A stretch of DNA of 64,000 nucleotides from Poriferisodalis sp965221195. Lineage in GTDB: Bacteria; Actinomycetota; Acidimicrobiia; Acidimicrobiales; Poriferisodalaceae. The position numbers were made by a program, and so were the translations under genes. This document shows, one piece after another, positions 1 through 6,863 of this stretch; within the stretch, counting starts at the first letter, position 1; each line of letters starts with the position of its first letter. Location: the NCBI GenBank assembly GCA_965221195.1, contig OZ244864.1, forward strand, positions 1,736,001-1,800,000, read 5' to 3'. Below the pieces are notes generated by a model. That model did no database searches, was not told where the DNA came from, and was given only the letters and a program-made list of their open reading frames with translations.

Positions 1-255
1 CGGTACATCGTTGAGAAGGGCTCGGTCACCCTCGACGGTGTCAGCCTCACCTGCTTCGACATTGCCGACGATGATGTCGGCGGTTGTGAATTCTCAGTGG
101 CCCTCATTCCCCACACCATGTCTATGACCACAATGGGCACTGTGCAGCCCGGCGACCCCGTCAACTTTGAAGCCGACGTTCTCGCCCGCTACGTCGAACG
201 GCTCTTGAGGCAAACTGATCTTGGTGCCGATCACGCTGGCACCCACCACAGTTGA
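1..255 (+). CDS. ribE: Riboflavin synthase alpha chain, C-terminal part (gene enters from the left)
   Basis: The first frame is open from base 1 to a TGA at 253-255 (84 residues). The residues GSVTLDGVSLT, then FSVALIPHT, then PGDPVNFEADVLARYVERL are characteristic of the second lumazine-binding repeat of riboflavin synthase, which dismutates two 6,7-dimethyl-8-ribityllumazine molecules to riboflavin. The N-terminal repeat lies outside the window. The next gene, ribBA, begins 7 nt after the stop, so the two are probably co-transcribed as a riboflavin operon. Confidence 0.9.
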   Translation, partial: RYIVEKGSVTLDGVSLTCFDIADDDVGGCEFSVALIPHTMSMTTMGTVQPGDPVNFEADVLARYVERLLRQTDLGADHAGTHHS

Positions 256-262
256 GTCCGAA

Positions 263-1594
263 ATGACTGATTCTGTTTCTGACCCTGCTTTTGATTCTGA
301 TTCTGACACTGTGGCCGACTCGCCTTTCGCAGCAATTCCTGATGCCATCAGCGCGGTAGGCCGAGGCGACATCGTGGTGGTCGTCGACGACGAAGACCGC
401 GAAAACGAAGGCGACCTCATCATGGCGGCGGAGCACGCAACGCCAGAGGCCTTGGCGTTCTTCGTGCGCCACACCTCCGGTGTCATCTGCGCTCCGCTGG
501 TGGGGGAACGTCTTGACGAGCTGGCGCTTCCGCTCATGGTCACGGTCAACACCGAGTCGATGCGCACCGCGTACACCGTGACCGTCGATGCTGCCGAAGG
601 CACAACCACAGGAATCTCCGCAGCGGATCGATCCCGCACCCTCAATCTGCTGGCCGATCCGAAGTCCAGCGCCAACGACTTCAACCGGCCCGGTCATGTG
701 CTGCCGTTGCGCTACCGCCCTGGGGGTGTGCTCAAGCGCGCCGGCCATACCGAGGCAGCGGTGGACTTGGCTCGCTTGGCCGGATGCCATCCGGCGGGCG
801 TGCTGTGCGAGGTCGTCAACGACGACGGAACGATGGCGCGACTGGCGGATCTCGTGGAGTTCTCCCAACGGCACGGGCTGATGCTCATCTCGATTGCCGA
901 CCTCATCCGCTACCGACGTGCCAACGAGCGCTTGGTTGACCCGATTGCACAAGCGCGCATACCCACCATCTACGGCGATTTCGTGGGTCATGTATTCCGT
1001 GATTTCGACGACACCGAGCATCTGGCGCTCACCTACGGCGCAGTGATGGGCTCAGAGCCAGTGCTGGTGCGTGTTCACAGCGAATGCCTCACTGGAGACA
1101 TCTTGGCGTCGCTGCGCTGCGATTGCGGCTCACAGTTGCACAGTGCGCTCGAAGCCATCGCAGATGCCGGCGCTGGCGTGCTCGTCTATCTGCGTGGCCA
1201 CGAGGGGCGCGGTATTGGTATCGGCCACAAGATCGCCGCTTACTCCCTGCAGGATCGGGGCCGTGACACCGTCGACGCCAACTTAGAGCTGGGCCTGCCA
1301 GTAGACAGCAGGGAGTACGGCATCGGCGCGCAGATCTTGGCTGAACTTGGTGTGCAGAAGCTGCGGTTAATGACCAACAATCCCAACAAGATCGGCGGTC
1401 TTGCCGGCTACGGACTTGAGATCGTGGAGCGGGTGCCTATCTCTGCTCAAGAGAATCCGCACAATCGGGCGTACCTTCGCACCAAGAAGATGCGATTAGG
1501 CCATCTCATAGACGACCCTTCAGATGACGTGACCGCTATCGACCTCGCTGTCGGTCTCGAAGAGCTCAAAGAGGCACCCCCGCTGGCCGACTGA
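263..1594 (+). CDS. ribBA: Bifunctional 3,4-dihydroxy-2-butanone 4-phosphate synthase / GTP cyclohydrolase II
   Basis: This 443-residue protein carries both entry reactions of riboflavin synthesis. The N-terminal half is RibB: DEDRENEGDLIMAAE is the acidic metal and substrate loop, followed by HTSGVICAPL and the TGISAADRS segment. The C-terminal half is GTP cyclohydrolase II: VRVHSECLTGD, then the zinc cysteines in CDCGSQL, and RGHEGRGIGI. I chose the ATG at 263 because residues before it (from a TTG at 221) overlap ribE and do not resemble the family. The first 25 or so residues are acidic and probably disordered. ribH is not next; convergent hisG follows. Confidence 0.95.
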   Translation: MTDSVSDPAFDSDSDTVADSPFAAIPDAISAVGRGDIVVVVDDEDRENEGDLIMAAEHATPEALAFFVRHTSGVICAPLVGERLDELALPLMVTVNTESMRTAYTVTVDAAEGTTTGISAADRSRTLNLLADPKSSANDFNRPGHVLPLRYRPGGVLKRAGHTEAAVDLARLAGCHPAGVLCEVVNDDGTMARLADLVEFSQRHGLMLISIADLIRYRRANERLVDPIAQARIPTIYGDFVGHVFRDFDDTEHLALTYGAVMGSEPVLVRVHSECLTGDILASLRCDCGSQLHSALEAIADAGAGVLVYLRGHEGRGIGIGHKIAAYSLQDRGRDTVDANLELGLPVDSREYGIGAQILAELGVQKLRLMTNNPNKIGGLAGYGLEIVERVPISAQENPHNRAYLRTKKMRLGHLIDDPSDDVTAIDLAVGLEELKEAPPLAD

Positions 1595-1656
1595 CATCTG
1601 CCGACCGACATCTGGGGTGGGGTTGCGCGTTGCGTTCTTGTTTACGACACGCTTGT

Positions 1657-2532
1657 TTACGGCACGATCTTGGAGATCGGCATCTCGATAATGTCGGCCG
1701 CGCCCAGCTCAAGCAGCTCGGGGATGAGCACGTTGATTTGGTGCTTCGGCACGACCGTCTCGACGGCGTAAGCATCTCCGCCCCACAGCTCGTTGACGGT
1801 GGGGGCTTTCATCGATGGCAGCAACTTCACCACGGCATCTAGGTGGGGGCGTCCCACGTTGAGCTTCACCAAAACACGACCACGGGCGTCTAGCACTCCA
1901 TCAAGGAGTGTTTTGATTTGGGTCATGGCCCGGCGCTTGTGAGGGTCGTCGTACGCAGCCCGGTTGGTGAATATCTCGGTGTAGCTCGTGAGGATCTCGT
2001 CGATGATCCGCAGACCTGCGGCCTTCAAGGCTCGTCCTGTCTCGGTGAGGTCCACTACTGCGTCAACGATCTCTGGCGCTTTTGCTTCGGTAGCGCCGTA
2101 GCTCAGCCGCACATCGGCATCAATGCCGCGTTCGGCGAAGTGGCGACGCGTCAGCTCGGGATATTCGCTGGACACTCGGACACCTTGCGGCAGATCTTCC
2201 AACGTCTTGAAGCTGCTGGCTTGCGGTACTGCGACAACAATGCGGACCGGCCGCGAAGTGGCCTTGGAGTAGTGCAGCTCGCCCAGCGAAACCACATCGC
2301 TGCTGGTTTCAGCGATCCAGTCTCGTCCGGCGATGCCAAGATCGAACAGGCCGTCTGCTACGTACGACGGAATCTCTTGGGGACGCAGAATGCGGACATC
2401 GTCAATGCGAGGGTCACTTATTGAAGCCCGGTAGTCCACCGATGAGCTTCGCCGCACCGCTAGGTCGGCGTCGGAGAAGAGCTGCAGGGTTGCCTCTTCG
2501 AGCGAACCTTTAGGGAGAACGAGCTTGAGCAC
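1657..2532 (-). CDS. hisG: ATP phosphoribosyltransferase (long form)
   Basis: HisG catalyses the first step of histidine synthesis, joining PRPP to ATP. The 291-residue length and the C-terminal segment KTLLDGVLDARGRVLVKLNV through KHQINVLIPEL match the long, hexameric form with the regulatory ACT-like domain that binds histidine. N-terminal landmarks are LVLPKGSLEE, FDLGIAGRDW and the PRPP-binding DLTETGRALK. The start is GTG. It lies 116 nt downstream of the DUF1844 gene on the same strand and converges on ribBA; no hisE neighbour is visible. Confidence 0.95.
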   Translation of the reverse strand: MLKLVLPKGSLEEATLQLFSDADLAVRRSSSVDYRASISDPRIDDVRILRPQEIPSYVADGLFDLGIAGRDWIAETSSDVVSLGELHYSKATSRPVRIVVAVPQASSFKTLEDLPQGVRVSSEYPELTRRHFAERGIDADVRLSYGATEAKAPEIVDAVVDLTETGRALKAAGLRIIDEILTSYTEIFTNRAAYDDPHKRRAMTQIKTLLDGVLDARGRVLVKLNVGRPHLDAVVKLLPSMKAPTVNELWGGDAYAVETVVPKHQINVLIPELLELGAADIIEMPISKIVP

Positions 2533-2648
2533 GGGCGATAACGGTACCTAGCGCGTCTAGGCGCGCCCTGCTGTTGTGGCGACGGCCTTTGCTGCAGATG
2601 GGTCGCTGTCTGTGCAGCAACTAGTCGGCAGCAGCTAGTAAGCAGCGG

Positions 2649-3140
2649 CTAGTCGGCAGCAGCTTGGCGCTTATGCATCTCGACGTAGGCCAAGCGGATC
2701 TGGTGCAGCGCGCCTGCGAGCGTCTCACCTGCGGGGAGCTGATCGGCGAGATTGTCTACCAAGAGGCCCAGCGCGTCGATGGGCAGCCGTGCCTCTTCGA
2801 GATCAACGGGATCGCGTTGCAAGTGAAGCGCTGCAAGCTCAAACAGTCCCATCATGTGGTTCTGCACGATCTCAGCCGCGGGCACGGAAGTCAGCCGCTC
2901 TTGAGCTTCCCGTAGTTGCGCCTGCATCTCGGCCAGTTCTTCAGGTTCAAACGGCTTGCCGGTACGTGGGTCGATGGGCAGGCCCGTGCTGGGGTCGGTA
3001 TCAAAAGCGCTGCCATCTTCAATCGCGTCGAAGTCCGCGCCTAGGTCACTGTTGTCTGGGTTGCTTGGCTCCGTCGGCGGTCCCTCATTGGGGGTGCGCG
3101 GTACCCGATGTTCGCCTTCCGGCGTCCACAACGTGCTCAT
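2649..3140 (-). CDS. DUF1844 family protein
   Basis: A 163-residue protein. The C-terminal two thirds (ETVQNH-like HMMGLFELAALHL, then DLEEARLPIDALGLLVDNL and ALHQIRLAYVEMHK) match DUF1844, a small helical family of unknown function usually found beside infC in Actinobacteria, as here. The N-terminal 70 residues are acidic and proline-rich. I chose the ATG at 3140 because AGAGAGG precedes it by a normal spacing; the reading frame stays open upstream into the infC leader. The end of the gene and its 3' flank contain repeated GCAGCAGCTAGT-like words. Confidence 0.75.
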   Translation of the reverse strand: MSTLWTPEGEHRVPRTPNEGPPTEPSNPDNSDLGADFDAIEDGSAFDTDPSTGLPIDPRTGKPFEPEELAEMQAQLREAQERLTSVPAAEIVQNHMMGLFELAALHLQRDPVDLEEARLPIDALGLLVDNLADQLPAGETLAGALHQIRLAYVEMHKRQAAAD

Positions 3141-3296
3141 CGGCGACCTCTCTGGCTGTTCTGGCTGTTCTAGCTGTCCCGTGGTGCTGCAATCGGTCTG
3201 CGCTGTTACCCTACGGCGCTTACAACTAAAACAAGCGGGGTCCGGTTTCCGGCACCGCGTGGACGAGGAGCGTCCTTTGGACAAGCGAGTACGGCC

Positions 3297-3860
3297 ATAG
3301 CACGCGCCAGCGACGGCGACGCCAGTATCAACGACGACATCAGGGTCCGCGAAGTGCGGTTGGTGGCACCCGATGGTGAGCAGATCGGCATCAAATCGTT
3401 GCCCGAAGCCCTGCAGATAGCCCGCAACATGGACCTCGATCTAGTTGAGGTGGCTCCCAATGCCTCCCCGCCAGTGTGCCGGATCATGGATTACGGCAAG
3501 TACAAGTATGAGGCCGCCCAGCGGGCCAAGGAGTCGCGGCGCAAGGCGACGCACACGGGGCTCAAGGAGATGAAGTACCGGCCCAAGATCGGGTCTGGTG
3601 ACTTTGGCACCAAGACATCCAAGGTCTGCAAATTCCTTGAGGACGGCCATAAGGTCAAGGTCACGGTGATGTTTCGGGGTCGAGAAGTGTTTCATCCCGA
3701 ACTCGGCGGTCAGATTTTGGAACGTATTGCCGAAGCAGTCGCCGATGTTGGGAAGGTTGATCAGTTTCCACGGTTAGACGGGCGCAACATGACGATGTTG
3801 CTGAGTCCAGATCGAGCTTCTCGTCAGCGTCGCAAGGCGGCAGAATCACCAAGCGCCTGA
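3297..3860 (+). CDS. infC: Translation initiation factor IF-3 (probable non-canonical start)
   Basis: IF-3 binds the 30S subunit and checks start-codon selection. The conserved body is clear (LDLVEVAPNASPPVCRIMDYGKY, then KVKVTVMFRGRE and DGRNMTMLLSPD). The conserved N-terminus reads SINDDIRVREVRLV, and the only standard start in frame is a GTG at 3354 that would remove it. In-frame alternatives upstream are ATA at 3297 and ATC at 3327. I took ATA, which gives 187 residues. A GAGGAG at 3265 sits in front of a TTG mini-ORF of seven codons whose TAG overlaps this ATA. Non-AUG starts and autoregulation are known for infC in other bacteria; the exact start here is inference. Confidence 0.85.
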   Translation: MARASDGDASINDDIRVREVRLVAPDGEQIGIKSLPEALQIARNMDLDLVEVAPNASPPVCRIMDYGKYKYEAAQRAKESRRKATHTGLKEMKYRPKIGSGDFGTKTSKVCKFLEDGHKVKVTVMFRGREVFHPELGGQILERIAEAVADVGKVDQFPRLDGRNMTMLLSPDRASRQRRKAAESPSA

Positions 3861-3945
3861 CGCAGCGGCCCATCTGACGCACAGCCACCAGCCCTGCCGC
3901 CCAGCCACCAGCACCACTCAACAGCAAACAACAAGGCAGCAATCC

Positions 3946-4140
3946 ATGCCCAAAATGAAGACACACAGCGGCGCCAAGAAGCGTTTCAAGACCACGGGCA
4001 CAGGCAAGCTTGCGCGACGCAAGCGCAACCGCAACCATTTGCTTGAGAAGAAGTCGTCTGCACGCAAGCGGCGTCTGGCACAAGAGGGAGAAGTGTCGGC
4101 GGCCGACGCCAAACGTGTCAACCAGATGTTGGGCCGTTGA
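3946..4140 (+). CDS. rpmI: Large ribosomal subunit protein bL35
   Basis: A 64-residue basic protein that opens MPKMKTHSGAKKRFKTTGTG and continues with the RKRNRNHLLEKKS segment typical of bL35. It lies in the conserved order infC-rpmI-rplT, 85 nt after infC. The C-terminal residues AEGEVSAAD-like EGEVSAADAKRVNQMLGR are also family-like. Length is normal. Confidence 0.97.
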   Translation: MPKMKTHSGAKKRFKTTGTGKLARRKRNRNHLLEKKSSARKRRLAQEGEVSAADAKRVNQMLGR

Positions 4141-4204
4141 AGGCTGATCCCACCCGAGACCAAAGACCAGCCAAAGCTAGAGGGAACTACACGAAAGGAA
4201 CATC

Positions 4205-4741
4205 GTGGCACGAGTCAAACGATCCGTAGCTAGCCGCGCCCGCCGCAAAGCGACGTTGGCCCAGGCGAAGGGCTACTACGGCAACAAGAGCAGGTCGTTT
4301 CGGGCCGCCAATGAACAGCTCCTGCACAGTGGTCAGTATGCGTTTCGTGACCGCCGAGCGCGTAAAGGTGAGTTCCGTCGGCTGTGGATTCAGCGCATCA
4401 ACGCTGCGTCGCGCAGCAACGGCACTACGTACAGTCGGCTCATGCACGGACTAGACACGGCCGGCATCACTGTTGACCGCAAGAACCTCGCCGACCTAGC
4501 TGTGAGCGACCCTGCGGCATTCTCAGCAATCGTTGAGCGTGCGGAAGCTGCCCTCGGCGGTGCAGATAGCGCAGTCAGCCCGGCCGCCGGTGACGGCGGT
4601 GTAGTCAGCCCGGCCGCCGGTGACGGCGGTGTAGTCAGCCCGGCCGCCGGTGACGGCGGTGTAGTCAGCCCGGCCGCCGGTGACGGCGGTGTAGTCAGCC
4701 TGGCCGCCGGTGACGGCGGTGTAGCTAGCCCAGCGGCCTGA
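4205..4741 (+). CDS. rplT: Large ribosomal subunit protein bL20 with a C-terminal tandem-repeat tail
   Basis: Residues 1-115 are a normal bL20 (ARVKRSVASRARRK, then AKGYYGNKSRSFRAANEQ and DRRARKGEFRRLWIQRINAA), the assembly protein that binds 23S rRNA domain II. The GTG start has AAAGGA upstream. The protein is 178 residues rather than about 120: the extra tail is about five copies of a ten-residue unit with core VSPAAGDGGV, encoded by an in-frame 30-bp repeat. The tail is neutral to acidic and probably disordered. It ends at the next gene's possible start (CTGA overlap). Confidence 0.95.
   Translation: MARVKRSVASRARRKATLAQAKGYYGNKSRSFRAANEQLLHSGQYAFRDRRARKGEFRRLWIQRINAASRSNGTTYSRLMHGLDTAGITVDRKNLADLAVSDPAAFSAIVERAEAALGGADSAVSPAAGDGGVVSPAAGDGGVVSPAAGDGGVVSPAAGDGGVVSLAAGDGGVASPAA
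4571..4730 (+). repeat. 30-bp in-frame tandem repeat in rplT
   Basis: About 5.3 nearly identical copies of a 30-bp unit lie in the 3' end of rplT. One copy differs by a C to T change and the last copy diverges. Because 30 is a multiple of three, gain or loss of units changes the tail length but not the frame. Confidence 0.95.
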
Positions 4742-4794
4742 GCGCCACGGAACACGTCCCGGCTTCAGGGGCTGCGCTGGCGCGGCTGGCACGG

Positions 4795-5565
4795 TTGGTG
4801 CGCGATCGGCGTCACCGTGACGCGACCGGCTTAGCTGTTGTTGAGGGACCCAGAGCAGTAGACGGGGCGCTGGCCAGTGGCGCAGTGCTTGAAGCGATCT
4901 ACGCCCGTGACGAGCTGGTTGACCGCTACGCGCCGACATCTGCGTTCGATGACCATCCCGACTCAGCCCGGCTCGGCCCCGACTACAGGGCACGAATCGG
5001 CGCAGTGCATTCCGTCGCCGCCAACCGGCTCAATGCGGTGGCAGACACCAAGAACCCTCAAGGAGTGTTGGCCGTTGCCCGTTTCGCCGACACGCCGTTG
5101 GCTGCCGCAGTGGGCACCTCCCGGGTCGTGGTACTCGAAGCGGTGCGCAACCCCGGAAATGCCGGCGCGATGGTCCGCAGTGCGACAGCCGCCGGATTTG
5201 GGGCGGTCATCGCTACCCAAGGCACCACAGACCTATGGAGCCCCAAAGCGCTGCGTGGCGCTGCTGGGCTGACATTCGGGCCGATGATTAGCCGCGGCCA
5301 CGCCACTTCAGAAGTGCTTGACGCGCTCGCAGATGCCGACCACTTGCGGGTGCGGGCCGCACCTGACGGTGACACATTGCCAGAAGATCTGCCGCATTCG
5401 GATCGTATGACGCTGGTAGTGGGCAACGAGGCGCATGGGCCGTCCACCGATGCTGTGGCGGGCACTGACGTGGCGGTTGCGATACCCATGGCGCACCCTG
5501 TCGACTCGCTCAATGTGGCCGTAGCGGCAGCCGTTCTGATGTACATGATGCGCCCTGTCGTTTGA
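4795..5565 (+). CDS. SpoU/TrmH-family RNA 2'-O-ribose methyltransferase
   Basis: A SPOUT methyltransferase that transfers a methyl group from SAM to a ribose in rRNA or tRNA. The knotted SAM-binding region is recognisable: VVVLEAVRNPGNAGAMVRSA, then LVVGNEAHGPS and VAIPMAHPVDSLNVAVAAAV. It sits between rplT and pheS, the usual place for this gene in Actinobacteria. The TTG at 4795 is the first conventional start, but frame-open residues just upstream (ALARLARL) match the family N-terminus, so translation may begin earlier, possibly at a CTG overlapping the rplT stop. The target nucleotide cannot be told. Confidence 0.88.
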   Translation: MVRDRRHRDATGLAVVEGPRAVDGALASGAVLEAIYARDELVDRYAPTSAFDDHPDSARLGPDYRARIGAVHSVAANRLNAVADTKNPQGVLAVARFADTPLAAAVGTSRVVVLEAVRNPGNAGAMVRSATAAGFGAVIATQGTTDLWSPKALRGAAGLTFGPMISRGHATSEVLDALADADHLRVRAAPDGDTLPEDLPHSDRMTLVVGNEAHGPSTDAVAGTDVAVAIPMAHPVDSLNVAVAAAVLMYMMRPVV

Positions 5566-5566
5566 G

Positions 5567-6757
5567 ATGGCTGACCATTCGTCTCGGCGGGGTCGTACCC
5601 TGCCTGCCGTGAGCGGTTCAGCGACTGATTCCGGCACGGCAGGGTCAGCCACTGGCACAGCAGGGTCTGCCACTGGTACAGCCCTTGACGTGTTGCTTGG
5701 CGATATTGATGCCGCTCGACGCCAAGGGCTGGCAGCGATCTCCCAAGCATCGTGCAGTGACGATCTAGCGGCAGTTGAGCCGAGTTTGTTCGGACGAAAA
5801 GCGGCGCTGGGGCAGATCAAGCAAAGATTCGGCTCGCTGCCGGTTGAACTGCGTGCGCCCGCTGGTCGAGCGCTCAACGAAGCTCAGCAGGAACTGCGGA
5901 CGGCACACGCTGCCGCAGCCGCTGCAGCGGCCGCTGCGGCTCGGCACACCCAGAGCCAGCGTGAGCGGCTGGATCTCACCGAGACGCTGCAAGGTCCGAA
6001 ACTCGGCCATCTTCACTTGGTCACTCAGACCACCGAACGTTTAGAGGATGTGTTCGTCGGTATGGGGTTCACCGTCTCTGAGGGCCCGCAGGCCGAGACC
6101 GACTGGTACAACTTTGAGGCGCTCAACCTGCCGGCTGCGCATCCGGCACGCTCGATGTGGGACACGCTGTACCTCGATTTAGGTGAGCGCGCCGAGTTCG
6201 GCGACGGCGCAGGTGGCGAAGCTTCCAACGTGGTGCTGCGAACTCACACCTCGCCGGTGCAGGTCCGGGTGATGGAGGCTCAGCCGCCGCCGATCTACAC
6301 GATTTGCCCGGGGCGTGTCTTCCGGCGCGACACCGCCGATGCCAGCCATATGCCTGTTTTCCACCAGATCGAAGGCCTTGTGGTTGACCGGGGGATCTCG
6401 TTCGCTGATCTTGCGGGCACGCTCGAAGAGTTCACCTCGGCCTACTTCGGCAAGTCGATTTCGTCGCGGCTGCGCCCCTCGTATTTCCCGTTCACCGAAC
6501 CGTCGGCTGAGTTCGACATCACTTGCGTGATCTGTGAGGGCGCTGGCTGTCAGACCTGCCAGCGCACGGGTTGGATTGAGCTGGGCGGTTGCGGCATGGT
6601 GCATCCCAACGTGCTCGCCAATTGCGGCATCGATGCTGAGGAATGGACGGGTTTTGCCTTCGGTTTCGGCATTGATCGTTTGGCGTTGATGCGTCACGGC
6701 ATCGACGACCTGCGCGACATGTACACCAACGACATCCGTTTCCTCAGCCAGTTCTGA
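5567..6757 (+). CDS. pheS: Phenylalanyl-tRNA synthetase alpha subunit
   Basis: A class II aminoacyl-tRNA synthetase subunit of 396 residues. The catalytic domain shows HPARSMWDTLYL, then LRTHTSPVQVRVM, FHQIEGLVVD and FGFGIDRLALMRHGIDDLRDMY. The N-terminus is longer than usual because of a Gly-Thr-Ala-Ser segment (about residues 18-38, with GTAGSAT repeated) and an alanine run near residue 110 in the coiled-coil arm. The start lies 1 nt after the previous stop; a GTG at 5609 is a possible alternative. Confidence 0.96.
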   Translation: MADHSSRRGRTLPAVSGSATDSGTAGSATGTAGSATGTALDVLLGDIDAARRQGLAAISQASCSDDLAAVEPSLFGRKAALGQIKQRFGSLPVELRAPAGRALNEAQQELRTAHAAAAAAAAAAARHTQSQRERLDLTETLQGPKLGHLHLVTQTTERLEDVFVGMGFTVSEGPQAETDWYNFEALNLPAAHPARSMWDTLYLDLGERAEFGDGAGGEASNVVLRTHTSPVQVRVMEAQPPPIYTICPGRVFRRDTADASHMPVFHQIEGLVVDRGISFADLAGTLEEFTSAYFGKSISSRLRPSYFPFTEPSAEFDITCVICEGAGCQTCQRTGWIELGGCGMVHPNVLANCGIDAEEWTGFAFGFGIDRLALMRHGIDDLRDMYTNDIRFLSQF

Positions 6758-6770
6758 TGCCTATGTATCT

Positions 6771-6842
6771 GCATTGCCCTACGGCTCTGCTTTGCCCTAC
6801 GGCTCTGCTTTGCCCCACGGCTCTGCATTGCTCTACGGCAGC
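6771..6842 (+). repeat. 18-bp tandem repeat between pheS and pheT
   Basis: Four degenerate copies of an 18-bp unit with core TGCCCTACGGCTCTG fill the pheS-pheT spacer. The repeat stays open in the pheT frame, so an upstream start would add a PYGSAL-type tail, but the real pheT start is downstream. Confidence 0.9.
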
Positions 6843-6863
6843 CTCGATGAAGGTGTTGGCCCG

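Noticed and set aside
4390..4755. Minus-strand proline-rich ORF opposite rplT
   Set aside because: It is the shadow of the 30-bp repeat; it has no family match and no ribosome-binding site.
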